From an uncultured Sphaerochaeta sp. (GTDB taxonomy: Bacteria; Spirochaetota; Spirochaetia; Sphaerochaetales; Sphaerochaetaceae), in assembly GCF_963667405.1 (NCBI RefSeq), contig NZ_OY763408.1, forward strand, positions 705,757 through 769,756: 64,000 bases of DNA. The letters run 5' to 3'. Within the stretch, counting starts at the first letter, position 1. Every line of letters begins with the position of its first letter. Made by a program: the position numbers and the translations under genes. Below, in pieces: positions 17,378-25,838 of this stretch. A model generated the notes under the pieces. That model was not told where the DNA came from. It worked only from the letters and a program-made list of their open reading frames with translations, and did no database searches.

Positions 17378-18403
17378 ATGATCACCATCAGAAAGAATCT
17401 TGTGAGCCAGAATCCAGGAGATCCAATCCAGGAGGCTCCTTACACTTGGGTCGACGCCCGTGACATCAATCGGGACGATATCTCCCAGCTTGAGGAACAG
17501 TATGCGATTTCCAGTGAATTGCTCGCAGATATCATGGACCAGGACGAACAGGCCCGCATCGAGAAAGAGGATGATTACATCGCCTTGATCGTACGTCTGC
17601 CCGCCATGGCCGATGATTGCAAGGGAATCAACCAGTATGCCGTCCCCTTGGGCATTGTCCTGATCCGTGATACTGTCATCACCATCTGCCAAAGCGACAG
17701 CATCGTACTTGAGGATTTCTCCAAAAACCGCTATCGACAATACCCCGTCCAGACCATGGAAGGGTTTGTGATCAGCATCCTTGGCCGGGCAGTGATGGTG
17801 TACATCCGCCTGCTCAAGTACATCAACCGCCAGAAATCACAGGTTGAGGAACAGCTGCACAAGAGTATCATGAACTATGAGCTGATCCAGCTTTTGCAGA
17901 TCCAGAAGTCGCTGGTCTACTTCTCCACGAGCCTGACCACAAATGAGGCACTGCTGGAACGGCTTCAGCGTACTCCCTACTTCAAGCTGGCAGGGGAGGA
18001 GGAACGTGATTTCCTCGATGACGTCATCACAGACAACAAGCAGGCCATCGAGATGGCAAACATCTACTCCTCCATTCTCACCGGTACGATGGATGCCTTT
18101 GCTTCGGTCATCAGCAACAATATGAACGTAATCATGAAGCGGCTGACCATCATATCCATCAGTCTCATGATTCCCACCTTTGTCACCGGGTTCTACGGAA
18201 TGAACATTTCCTTGCCCTTCATGGGCCATCCGTTTGCTTGGATCGGCATCCTTTCGTTCTGTGGTCTGAGTGCGTTGATAGGTGGTTGGACTCTCAGCGA
18301 CCGGCGCAATGCACGCCTGGTGCAGCGATCCGTGCTCGGTGCACGTGAGTCGGGGCGCGAAGTTCGGAGAAAAAAGAAGAAAAAGCGGTCCCTACCCGAT
18401 TGA
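17378..18403 (+). CDS. corA: CorA-family magnesium/divalent cation channel
   Basis: 341-residue inner-membrane channel. The family GMN motif (GFYGMNISLP, about residues 271-280) ends the first of two C-terminal transmembrane helices; the second is GILSFCGLSALIGGW. The long N-terminal cytoplasmic region begins with a beta-rich domain followed by helical coiled segments. The tail is strongly basic (RRKKKKKR). The ATG at 17378 has GGAGGA 3 nt upstream; an in-frame ATG at 17339 lacks a ribosome binding site. The leader ORF and hairpin upstream suggest expression control. Confidence 0.93.
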   Translation: MITIRKNLVSQNPGDPIQEAPYTWVDARDINRDDISQLEEQYAISSELLADIMDQDEQARIEKEDDYIALIVRLPAMADDCKGINQYAVPLGIVLIRDTVITICQSDSIVLEDFSKNRYRQYPVQTMEGFVISILGRAVMVYIRLLKYINRQKSQVEEQLHKSIMNYELIQLLQIQKSLVYFSTSLTTNEALLERLQRTPYFKLAGEEERDFLDDVITDNKQAIEMANIYSSILTGTMDAFASVISNNMNVIMKRLTIISISLMIPTFVTGFYGMNISLPFMGHPFAWIGILSFCGLSALIGGWTLSDRRNARLVQRSVLGARESGREVRRKKKKKRSLPD

Positions 18404-18429
18404 TTCACTAGGTTATGCAATGCTACCAT
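18400..18429 (+). promoter_or_regulatory. Candidate promoter for the YkgJ-type gene
   Basis: TTGATT (18400-18405), 18-nt spacer, TACCAT (18424-18429), placed right at the corA stop codon. It would give a leader of roughly 20 nt before the ATG at 18458. Confidence 0.5.
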
Positions 18430-18457
18430 CGGCCAGATTCAGGAGAATACCCAAACG

Positions 18458-19096
18458 ATGGACAGCATTGCTGATCTCTGTTTAGCCTTTGACGGCACCT
18501 ACGCTGGTGATGCCATGCGTACCCTTTCAGAACTCTACACCCAGATAGAACTTGAAACATCCTCATTCTGCAAGCAACATGAAATTGCTTGTGCAGAGGG
18601 GTGTGGGACGTGTTGTGAGCATTTCATGCCGGATATCACCACTGCCGAAGCCCGCTTGGTCGCAGCCTATTTGCTGTTTGTCAAACGAGACAGGGCCCTG
18701 ATGGATAGGGTTCTCGAGTTTGCAGGCAATACCAGCGGTCCCTGTCCTCTCTATCGGTTTGACTCTCCCTATCACTGCTCGGTCTATGCGGCCAGGCCTC
18801 TGATATGTCGCCTCTTCGGCGCATGTGCCAGTCAGGACAAGGAAGGGAATGCCCTCTTTCGTCGTTGTCGGTTCAACAAGGAAGAGACCATGCCCTATCT
18901 TTTGAAGTTCACCGAAGATGTGCCGGTCATGCAGGACTACTCGTATGCACTGCGAAGCCTTGATGACGGGGAAGGGGTGGTGGGCTACCTTCCTGAGAAG
19001 GTAGCTTCCATGATGGATCAACTCCAGTTTCTAGCGCGCATGCTGGAATTCGACGATTCCAATCCCGACGATACCCCCAATCCGCTGGCAAGCTAA
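18458..19096 (+). CDS. YkgJ-type cysteine-cluster protein
   Basis: 212-residue protein of the YkgJ/UPF0153 family (PF03692), proposed to bind zinc or an iron-sulphur cluster. The cysteine cluster ACAEGCGTCCEH (about residues 45-56) and later cysteines in GPCPLYRF, HCSVYAARPLICRLFGAC fit the family. Function is not established. A weak AGGAGA lies 11 nt before the ATG. The 3' end overlaps that of rlmI by 4 nt in a tail-to-tail arrangement. Confidence 0.85.
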   Translation: MDSIADLCLAFDGTYAGDAMRTLSELYTQIELETSSFCKQHEIACAEGCGTCCEHFMPDITTAEARLVAAYLLFVKRDRALMDRVLEFAGNTSGPCPLYRFDSPYHCSVYAARPLICRLFGACASQDKEGNALFRRCRFNKEETMPYLLKFTEDVPVMQDYSYALRSLDDGEGVVGYLPEKVASMMDQLQFLARMLEFDDSNPDDTPNPLAS

Positions 19097-20319
19097 CGGA
19101 TGACCCGAAGGATATAGCCTCCCAGATACTCCGATTCAGGGAAGGAGAGACGAACGGGATGGTCCTCAGCCTGGGTAAGCACCTTCAGGATCTGGATTTC
19201 CACGTTCGCATCCTTAGCACTCCAGGCCAGAATCAGACGAAGTTGCTCGAGGTTGATGGCCCCGCTGCAGCTGAACGTTGCGATGATGCCGCCGTTCCTG
19301 ATTTTCTGCATTGCCAGCCGATTGAGATCCTTGTAGGCCTTCTGCGCCCCCTGTGCCTGAGCCTTGGTCTGTGCAAGCTTCGGGGGGTCGAGAATCATCA
19401 GGTCGTAATGGTCTGAGGGAATCTTTCTCATCTGTTCAAAGATGTCACAGACGGTGATGCTTACCCTCTCCCTGCTTTCGGGGGGAATGCTTCCTTGCTC
19501 CTGGTTGATGTGTACATGCACCAAGGCTTGCTTGAGTGCCTGCTCGCTGCTGTCAAAGAGATCTACTTGCTTTGCCCCTGCTCTGAGAGCGTGCAGGCTG
19601 AAGGCACCGGTATAGGAGCAGCCGTCGAGTACGACTGCGTCCTTTGCATAGGCTTCGATGGCTTTGCGATTCTCCCGCTGGTCGCAATAGAACCCGCTCT
19701 TCTGACCTTTCCCGGGGACTACTTCGTAGAGGAGGTTGTCCTCTCTGAACCGCACTGGATCGAGGCGTTTTGCCGGTGTGAAGTAGGCACCGTCCTGATA
19801 GTAGAGCAGGGTTTCGCTCAAATGCTCAATGCCGCAGAAAGCGCTGTCGGTTCCGAGGAGAATAAGGGTTGGCTTGAGCAACTGTTCAAGCGTGGACACG
19901 ATCAGGTCCCGATGATCCCAGGCAATGCGTGCGCTGATGATGATCCTGAGCATGGTGCCATACACATCGACGACGAGGCCGGGAAGCATGTCGGCTTCCC
20001 CGAATATGATGCGGAATGTGGTGGTGCCGGCTTTCTTGTCCTGGAAGAACGCGCTGCGGCGGAGAACGCTCTTGGTGATGGTGTCCACCCACCAGCCTTC
20101 ATCAGGGATGGTTTTTTCATCCCAACTGAGCAGGCGAAGGGCGATATGGCTTTGGCTGTCGTACCAGCCGTAGGCTATGAATTGGCCGTTTTGAGTCTCC
20201 ACACGGGCGAGATCGGTAGAGAGGTCAGCTTCCTTGGTAAGCAAAGCTCCGGAAAAGACCCAGGGGTGGTGGCGGAGCAACTGTTTCTCCTTGCCTTCCT
20301 TGATGATAATTGTTTGCAT
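19093..20319 (-). CDS. rlmI: Class I rRNA methyltransferase, RlmI-like
   Basis: 408-residue SAM-dependent methyltransferase. An N-terminal PUA domain (EKQLLRHHPWVFSGALL, about residues 10-26) precedes a Rossmann domain with VLDGCSYTGAFSLHALRAGA for SAM and LMILDPPKLAQT as catalytic motif. This organisation is that of RlmI, which makes m5C1962 in 23S rRNA. The ATG at 20319 has no ribosome binding site. A TTGACA-17-TACTGT promoter ends 6 nt before it, so the mRNA is predicted to be leaderless. The open frame extends upstream to 20598 but that part lies opposite the divergent phosphatase gene. Confidence 0.88.
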   Translation of the reverse strand: MQTIIIKEGKEKQLLRHHPWVFSGALLTKEADLSTDLARVETQNGQFIAYGWYDSQSHIALRLLSWDEKTIPDEGWWVDTITKSVLRRSAFFQDKKAGTTTFRIIFGEADMLPGLVVDVYGTMLRIIISARIAWDHRDLIVSTLEQLLKPTLILLGTDSAFCGIEHLSETLLYYQDGAYFTPAKRLDPVRFREDNLLYEVVPGKGQKSGFYCDQRENRKAIEAYAKDAVVLDGCSYTGAFSLHALRAGAKQVDLFDSSEQALKQALVHVHINQEQGSIPPESRERVSITVCDIFEQMRKIPSDHYDLMILDPPKLAQTKAQAQGAQKAYKDLNRLAMQKIRNGGIIATFSCSGAINLEQLRLILAWSAKDANVEIQILKVLTQAEDHPVRLSFPESEYLGGYILRVIR

Positions 20320-20325
20320 GGCTAC

Positions 20326-20354
20326 ACAGTAGCCGAAGGCCTTGGTTTTGTCAA
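20326..20354 (-). promoter_or_regulatory. Leaderless promoter of rlmI
   Basis: Minus strand TTGACA (20354-20349), 17-nt spacer, TACTGT (20331-20326), then 6 nt to the ATG. The predicted +1 is at or next to the A of the start codon. Confidence 0.65.
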
Positions 20355-20362
20355 AACGTTTG

Positions 20363-20392
20363 TTGACTTGCCACCAGCACATAACCGATAAT
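20363..20392 (+). promoter_or_regulatory. Leaderless promoter of the HAD phosphatase gene
   Basis: TTGACT (20363-20368), 18-nt spacer, GATAAT (20387-20392), then 6 nt to ATG 20399. The predicted +1 coincides with the start codon. It is back to back with the rlmI promoter, the two -35 elements being only 8 nt apart. Confidence 0.65.
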
Positions 20393-20398
20393 GGCGAT

Positions 20399-21100
20399 AT
20401 GCAGAAACCGCTTGCCAAAGCAATCCTGTTTGATATGGACGGGACACTGGTGAACACCCTGGAGGATATCCGCAGTGCCATGGGCTGTGCCCTCAGCCTG
20501 ATCGGGTTCCCTCCTCCTTCCGCCGAAACTACGAAACGGGTAGTGGGGAGAGGGCTCAAAAATGCACTGAGAGGTGCAATCCAAGAGCTAGGGGTCACCC
20601 TGGATGAGGAAGAGCATCAGCGTCTCTACAATGCCATGATGGATTCCTACCGTGCGCATCCATCGGATCAGAGCACTCTGTATGCAGGCATCCACTCCTT
20701 GTTGTGCAAGCTGCAGGCGGATGGTTTTGCCCTTGGGATTCTCTCCAACAAGGAGGACGAGCTGACCAGGCGCATTGTCAGTGATGTGCTGGGCGACTTC
20801 TCGTTCGTGTGGGTGCAGGGGCTGCTTGATTCTGTTCCGCGAAAGCCTGACGCCACCGCCATTCGGCAATTTCTCATACGGCAGGGTTTTTCTGCAGACG
20901 ATATTGTGTATATTGGTGATAGCGAGGTGGATTGGCAGACCGCATGCAATGTCCCTTGTTCCCCTATTCTGGTTTCCTGGGGATTCCGGCCGAAGGAAGA
21001 ACTGCAATCATTGCCTGGTTCAATGGTTGTCGACACGGTACACGAGTTGGAGGATGCAATCTATGGCATACAACGAGAAGGATCTGAGAAGCAAAGCTGA
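20399..21100 (+). CDS. HAD-family phosphatase, phosphoglycolate phosphatase-like
   Basis: 233-residue haloacid dehalogenase-type hydrolase. Motif I is LFDMDGTLVNT (about residues 11-20), the lysine/serine region is in GILSNKEDEL, and motif IV is YIGDSEVDWQTA. A helical cap lies between motifs I and II, as in Gph/PpaX. The true substrate cannot be told from sequence. The ATG at 20399 lacks a ribosome binding site and lies at the predicted transcription start. The last 38 nt overlap the downstream phosphohexomutase gene in another frame. Confidence 0.85.
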   Translation: MQKPLAKAILFDMDGTLVNTLEDIRSAMGCALSLIGFPPPSAETTKRVVGRGLKNALRGAIQELGVTLDEEEHQRLYNAMMDSYRAHPSDQSTLYAGIHSLLCKLQADGFALGILSNKEDELTRRIVSDVLGDFSFVWVQGLLDSVPRKPDATAIRQFLIRQGFSADDIVYIGDSEVDWQTACNVPCSPILVSWGFRPKEELQSLPGSMVVDTVHELEDAIYGIQREGSEKQS

Positions 21101-22775
21101 AGCCTATCTGAAAGCAGAACGGGAACCCGTCTTCCGCACCGAAGTTGAAGAGGAACTGGCTCGTGGTGATTGGGAAGCATTGTTCGACCGATTCTATACA
21201 AGTCTTTCCTTCGGCACTGCCGGCATGCGGGGTGTGATCGGCGGGGGCACGAATAGGATGAACAGCTTCATGGTCCGCAAGGTGACCCAAGGTCTGAGCG
21301 AGTATCTGATGACTGCCAGTGCCAATCCTTCTGTGGTCATTGCCTATGACAGCCGCAACTACAGTGACCTCTTTGCCATGGAGGCAGCCCTGGTGTTGGC
21401 TGCCAATGGGGTCTCGGTGTATCTCTACCAGAGCTTGCATCCTGTCCCGATGCTCAGCTTCGCGGTGCGATACCTGCAGACCACTGCAGGCATTGTCATC
21501 ACGGCAAGCCATAACCCGGCCAAATACAACGGCTACAAGGTCTACTGGCGCGACGGGGGGCAAGTGACTCCCCCACACGACTACTCCATTGCAGAACGTG
21601 CCAACGCAGTGAAGGTGGAGAACATCAAGGATATCAATGAGCAGAGTGCACGGTCCAAGGGCTTGTTGGTTCCCGTCCCGGAGAAGGTGGACGAGGCTTA
21701 TTACCATACAGCCTTGCAGAGCTTGAGAAGACCCCGTCTGGTGCAGAACAGCCCCATCACCGTAGCGTACACTCCCTTGCACGGATCAGGAAACATCCCG
21801 GTGCAACATCTGCTGAAGCAGGTGGGGATCCGTTGTGTGGTGGTGGAGGAGCAACAGGAACCTGACGGGAACTTCCCTACCGTCGAACTGCCCAACCCTG
21901 AGCATCCCAAAGCGATGCAGATGGTCTTGGACTTGGCAAAGCGGGAGAAGGCGGACATTGTCCTGGGAACCGATCCCGATGCTGACCGCCTCGGCATTGC
22001 CATCCCTCTTTCCCCGAAGAAAGATGAGTACCGCCTGCTGACCGGCAACCAGATTGCAACCTTGCTTGCTGATTATCTGATCGAAGCGGACAAGCAGAAA
22101 CTTGCAGAAAAACGTCCCTTGGTGGTCAAAAGTCTGGTGACGACCGATTTGGTTGCCCGTATTGTGGAAAGCCAAGGGGGACGTTGCAAGGATGTGCTGA
22201 CCGGCTTCAAGTATATTGCCGAGCAGATAGCTGACCTTGAGGGACCGAGAGGGGAGCGTGAGTACTTCCTCTTCGGCTGCGAGGAGAGCTACGGCTTCCT
22301 TACCCTCCCTCAGGTGCGCGATAAGGATGCAGTCAGCAGCGCCTTGGCAAGTGTCGAGATGATGTGCTATTGGGCAAAACAGAACCTTACGCTCCAGCAA
22401 CGTCTTGAGCAGATATATGAGCGTTGGGGATACAGTACCGAAGCAGTCTTCTCAAAGGATTATGAAGGTGCCAGCGGCAAGGAGAAGATGGCGTCGATCA
22501 TGGCGAACCTGAGAAAGCTGAAGATCGGCGAACTTCTTGCAGGCAAGAAAATCACCGCTTTTGAGGATCTATTGGATGGGAGACAGGACAAGTTTCCTCC
22601 TTCAGACGTGCTGATCATGCACCTGGAGGGGGGGGATAAGCTGGTGGTCCGTCCCAGTGGAACCGAGCCGAAGATCAAATACTATCTCTTTTTCACTGCT
22701 GAGGCTTCCGAACGGGCACAGCTTGAGAAAGATCTTCCCTCACGAATTGAACGCTATAAGGCGGCACTCTCGTGA
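21063..22775 (+). CDS. Phosphoglucomutase/phosphomannomutase
   Basis: 570-residue alpha-D-phosphohexomutase interconverting hexose 1- and 6-phosphates, close to the PgcA/ManB group by length. All four family sites are visible: phosphoserine loop TASHNPAKYNGYK (about residue 150), metal loop GTDPDADRLG (about 300), sugar loop CEESYGF (about 405) and phosphate-binding RPSGTEPKIKYY (about 530). GGAGGA lies 9 nt before ATG 21063. The start is inside the preceding phosphatase gene, so the two are probably coupled. It could supply sugar phosphates for polysaccharide synthesis. Confidence 0.93.
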   Translation: MAYNEKDLRSKAEAYLKAEREPVFRTEVEEELARGDWEALFDRFYTSLSFGTAGMRGVIGGGTNRMNSFMVRKVTQGLSEYLMTASANPSVVIAYDSRNYSDLFAMEAALVLAANGVSVYLYQSLHPVPMLSFAVRYLQTTAGIVITASHNPAKYNGYKVYWRDGGQVTPPHDYSIAERANAVKVENIKDINEQSARSKGLLVPVPEKVDEAYYHTALQSLRRPRLVQNSPITVAYTPLHGSGNIPVQHLLKQVGIRCVVVEEQQEPDGNFPTVELPNPEHPKAMQMVLDLAKREKADIVLGTDPDADRLGIAIPLSPKKDEYRLLTGNQIATLLADYLIEADKQKLAEKRPLVVKSLVTTDLVARIVESQGGRCKDVLTGFKYIAEQIADLEGPRGEREYFLFGCEESYGFLTLPQVRDKDAVSSALASVEMMCYWAKQNLTLQQRLEQIYERWGYSTEAVFSKDYEGASGKEKMASIMANLRKLKIGELLAGKKITAFEDLLDGRQDKFPPSDVLIMHLEGGDKLVVRPSGTEPKIKYYLFFTAEASERAQLEKDLPSRIERYKAALS

Positions 22776-23545
22776 TTACCTGTTATTTCCTGCAACGATC
22801 AAACAAGGAAAACATCTGCCTCTCCCCCTATCTGGACACCGAACGCGTGGACAGCTGGGAGGAGGGGGAGTCCGTCCAACTCCTTTCCAGCGGCATGTTG
22901 ACCAAACCCCAACGCGACGAGGCGACTTACGCCCTCTATTCAGCCATCGACTTCTGTGTCGACCGCTGGATCCAGAACAAGCAGTATGTGCCACGGCTTC
23001 TGGTCACTGCCCTGATTTTCACTGCCTCTTACTTTTTCTTTTCGCTTGTCATCCGCGATCCGCTTCCCATGCTCGATGAGCTTGCCATCAGTTTTGGGCT
23101 GGGGATCTTCGGTTGGTCTGTACTTGCCAAACGTGACACACGCTCTTCCGTCGCCCAGCGAAGGCGCTATGAGATGAAGGTGCGCAGCAGTGAGCGTGAA
23201 GAGGTTGTCCAGGAGCATCTGTTTGCCCTTGAGACGTATCTTGATGAAGTGGCGGCTCTCGACCCTCTGGATCTTGCAAAGGCTCTTTGCCTGGTGGACA
23301 GCGGCACCTTGAAAGATCTGCCGTATGATGGGGATGATTCGATGCTTGCGGACATAACTTCCTCCATGATGCTCTACCTCTCAGTGAACAATAAACCGTT
23401 GCGCAAGCTTGCCGAGCGCATCCACCACCAGAGAGCGATGGGAAAACCCGATGAGAACCTCTCAGCACGTCTCTTTCACCAGAGCATGCAGAAACGATTG
23501 GATCTGAGCCTGCTCGCGCTTGTGGTTGTGTTGCTGGAGAGCTGA
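22772..23545 (+). CDS. Uncharacterised 257-aa membrane-anchored protein
   Basis: Not recognised. It starts at GTG 22772, overlapping the stop of the mutase (GTGA). Two hydrophobic stretches, LLVTALIFTASYFFFSLVI and ELAISFGLGIFGWSVLA (about residues 73-115), probably form a membrane hairpin. The rest is charged and helical, with many Arg and Glu after residue 120 and a leucine-rich C-terminus. Membrane location with a cytoplasmic C-terminal domain is inferred. Coupling to the mutase suggests co-expression but not function. Confidence 0.75.
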   Translation: MITCYFLQRSNKENICLSPYLDTERVDSWEEGESVQLLSSGMLTKPQRDEATYALYSAIDFCVDRWIQNKQYVPRLLVTALIFTASYFFFSLVIRDPLPMLDELAISFGLGIFGWSVLAKRDTRSSVAQRRRYEMKVRSSEREEVVQEHLFALETYLDEVAALDPLDLAKALCLVDSGTLKDLPYDGDDSMLADITSSMMLYLSVNNKPLRKLAERIHHQRAMGKPDENLSARLFHQSMQKRLDLSLLALVVVLLES

Positions 23546-23563
23546 GAAAAGCAATCAAGCCTT

Positions 23564-23580
23564 CCTTGCTTCTTGCAAGG
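23564..23580 (+). promoter_or_regulatory. Hairpin immediately before the comEC-like gene
   Basis: CCTTGC-TTCTT-GCAAGG is a perfect 6-bp inverted repeat ending 1 nt before the ATG at 23582. The 3' arm contains the only AAGG near the start codon, so translation initiation is probably weak or controlled. Confidence 0.45.
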
Positions 23581-23581
23581 T

Positions 23582-25051
23582 ATGCAGCGTCTTATAGTGG
23601 GTTCCACGCTCAGTGTCCTCGTATCCCTGTACGCAGTTTGCCTGCAAAGCCCCTTGCTCAGCTATCCTGTGGCATGTGCCCTGTTGGTGGGAGGCATTGC
23701 CATGGTGCTCCTTGTGGTGTACAGAGCTCCTGTGCGCAGTACTCTCCTTTCTTTTTCGTTTCTCTTCCTGCTGTATGGTCTTGGAGGCCTTGCTGTGGCC
23801 AAGAGCCAGCCTTCCTATGGATTCGCCCCGTTCAGGCTGAGTAGGATTGAGGGGAGACTCCTCGAGGACTCCCTGCTCACCCGCTCCCACAAGCAGGTCG
23901 TCCGGCTCAAGCTCAGCGCCTCCTGGACTCAGGATGGTGATGTCTTTGGTGCAAGGGGTGTGGTCTCAGCTTTGCTGAAAACGGATGAGTTGCTCATTGC
24001 TGGAAGTGACATCCTTCTGGAAGGAAGACTTTCAGAGACAGGGGACCTGTTTCTCTGTTCGTCGTTCCAGGTGGGAAGGCTCTCCAAGCTGGGGCTGAAA
24101 CGACGGGAACTCCTCTCGCATCTCTCCTGGTTGCTCCAACACCGCATTGCAGATGAAGCAGCAAGAAGCCTTGCCCTGATGCTCCTGCTGGGTCAGTCGA
24201 CCGAGGCCTCCTTCGCCTTGAAGGATGCAAGCCTTGGAGCCGGGTGTGCCCACCTTCTGGCACTCTCGGGTATGCACCTGCAGGTCTTCCTGCTGCTGAG
24301 CAGTTGGTTCTCCTCCCTTTTTCTGGGTCGCTATTGGGGCAAGCGCATCGGCTTTCTGATCCCCTTGGGCTATGTGGTTCTGGTAGGACCGAAACCCTCC
24401 TTGGTCAGGGCTCTTTTGATGCATCTCATCTCGCTCTTTCCCTTCTCGCAAGAGATGCGCTCTCTATCGTCTCTCCTGCTTGCCTATGCAGTACAGCTTT
24501 GGTTGTTCAGCTGTTCTGTCACCAGCTTTGCCTTTCTGTTCAGCTATGCTGCAATAACCCTGCTCATTCTGGGGCAAGCGTTGCCTCACTTTCCCCTGAA
24601 AACCACAGCGCTGGCCATTCTCGGCACCGCTCCGGCCTCCATGCTTTTGACCGGCTCTTGGAATCTTGCAGGGCTCCTGTTCTCCTATCCGGCAGGCCTG
24701 CTGATTCATCTTCTGATGGTTCTCAGCCTTGTTTGCCTTCCATTCGGAGGAGTCCCTGTGCTCTTGCTGACCCAGTGTACCCACGTGCTCCAAACCCTGC
24801 TTGCTTTGGCATCGGAGGTTCCCTTTGTCTTCAAAGCTGGTGCATACTGTCTCTATCTTCTTGTTCTGTTGACCTGTATCGCCATCATTGGCTATGCTGG
24901 ACAAGCTCTGCACAAGAGAAGGAGATACCGCAATGAGCTGGACCTTTGCCTACGATTCACCGAACGCAATCACTCGCCTTTTGGATCGGGAGGATCTGGC
25001 GATGAGCAAGAAGTTTGGACAGAACTTCCTGATCTCCCACCCGGTGCGTGA
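23582..25051 (+). CDS. ComEC/Rec2-family membrane protein lacking the C-terminal hydrolase domain
   Basis: 489-residue polytopic membrane protein. An N-terminal DUF4131-like region is followed by the competence domain with AHLLALSGMHLQVF (about residues 222-235) and a VGPKPSLVRALLMHL segment, characteristic of ComEC DNA-uptake channels. The usual C-terminal metallo-beta-lactamase domain is absent; full ComEC proteins are about 700-800 residues. The frame runs 119 nt into rsmA, giving a tail of low-complexity composition that may be read-through past a former end. Whether it transports DNA is uncertain. Confidence 0.8.
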   Translation: MQRLIVGSTLSVLVSLYAVCLQSPLLSYPVACALLVGGIAMVLLVVYRAPVRSTLLSFSFLFLLYGLGGLAVAKSQPSYGFAPFRLSRIEGRLLEDSLLTRSHKQVVRLKLSASWTQDGDVFGARGVVSALLKTDELLIAGSDILLEGRLSETGDLFLCSSFQVGRLSKLGLKRRELLSHLSWLLQHRIADEAARSLALMLLLGQSTEASFALKDASLGAGCAHLLALSGMHLQVFLLLSSWFSSLFLGRYWGKRIGFLIPLGYVVLVGPKPSLVRALLMHLISLFPFSQEMRSLSSLLLAYAVQLWLFSCSVTSFAFLFSYAAITLLILGQALPHFPLKTTALAILGTAPASMLLTGSWNLAGLLFSYPAGLLIHLLMVLSLVCLPFGGVPVLLLTQCTHVLQTLLALASEVPFVFKAGAYCLYLLVLLTCIAIIGYAGQALHKRRRYRNELDLCLRFTERNHSPFGSGGSGDEQEVWTELPDLPPGA

Positions 25052-25838
25052 ACGCATTGTCGATTTGCTTGAGGTGAGCGAAGGCCAACAGGTTTGGGAG
25101 ATCGGTCCGGGCATCGGCTCGATCACAAGCCTGTTGCTTGAAAAGCGAGCCCAGGTCACCGCCTTTGAGATTGATCATGGGTTTTGCAGGATACTGAGTG
25201 AGCAAGCCTTCGGGGATGACCCTCATTTCCGTCTGGTGGAAGGGGATGCCCTCAAAACCTTGCCGCTCTCGCTGCAAACCGAAGGGGTACCGGCACGCAT
25301 ATGCGGGAATCTTCCCTACAACGTCGGTTCGGTCATTCTGGCAAAGCTTCTAGAAAGTCCCTATCGTCCCTCCCGCATGGTGTTTACCCTCCAGAAGGAG
25401 GTTGTTGACCGAATTTGCGCCCAACCGGGTTCAAAGGATTGGTCGTCGTTCTCCCTGCTTGCCCAAGCTGATTATGAGGTGAGTCTGGCCACCACCATCA
25501 ACAGTGGAGCCTTCTATCCTCCTCCGAAGGTCACCAGCAGTGTGATCCTGTTCTCCTTGCGCAGCGAGAGCAAGGTGGAGAGCTCCCTGCGCTCCCATTT
25601 TTTCACCTTGGTGCGCGATCTCTTCGCACAACGTCGCAAGACGGTGAAGAACAACCTGCTTGGGGGGAAGGTTGGGGCCATGGTTGGCAAGGATGGGGTG
25701 CAGTGGCTGCTTGAGGATGCCCAGCTCAATCCTTCGCTTCGTGCGGAAGCACTCGACTGGGAGCAGTTCCTTGCCCTCAGTGCGTCTCTTGCCAGCTATC
25801 GAGCCAGGTATACCGGCGATACTGCACCAGCGAGATGA
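24933..25838 (+). CDS. rsmA: 16S rRNA (adenine1518/1519-N6) dimethyltransferase
   Basis: 301-residue KsgA/RsmA enzyme that dimethylates two adenosines in helix 45 of 16S rRNA. It shows KKFGQNFLISHPVRERIV, SAM loop EIGPGIGSITSLLL (about residue 63), and the catalytic NLPYNVGS motif (about residue 123). ATG 24933 has GAAGGAGA 6 nt upstream and lies inside the comEC-like gene. The last 62 nt overlap the end of the converging MATE gene. Confidence 0.94.
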   Translation: MSWTFAYDSPNAITRLLDREDLAMSKKFGQNFLISHPVRERIVDLLEVSEGQQVWEIGPGIGSITSLLLEKRAQVTAFEIDHGFCRILSEQAFGDDPHFRLVEGDALKTLPLSLQTEGVPARICGNLPYNVGSVILAKLLESPYRPSRMVFTLQKEVVDRICAQPGSKDWSSFSLLAQADYEVSLATTINSGAFYPPPKVTSSVILFSLRSESKVESSLRSHFFTLVRDLFAQRRKTVKNNLLGGKVGAMVGKDGVQWLLEDAQLNPSLRAEALDWEQFLALSASLASYRARYTGDTAPAR

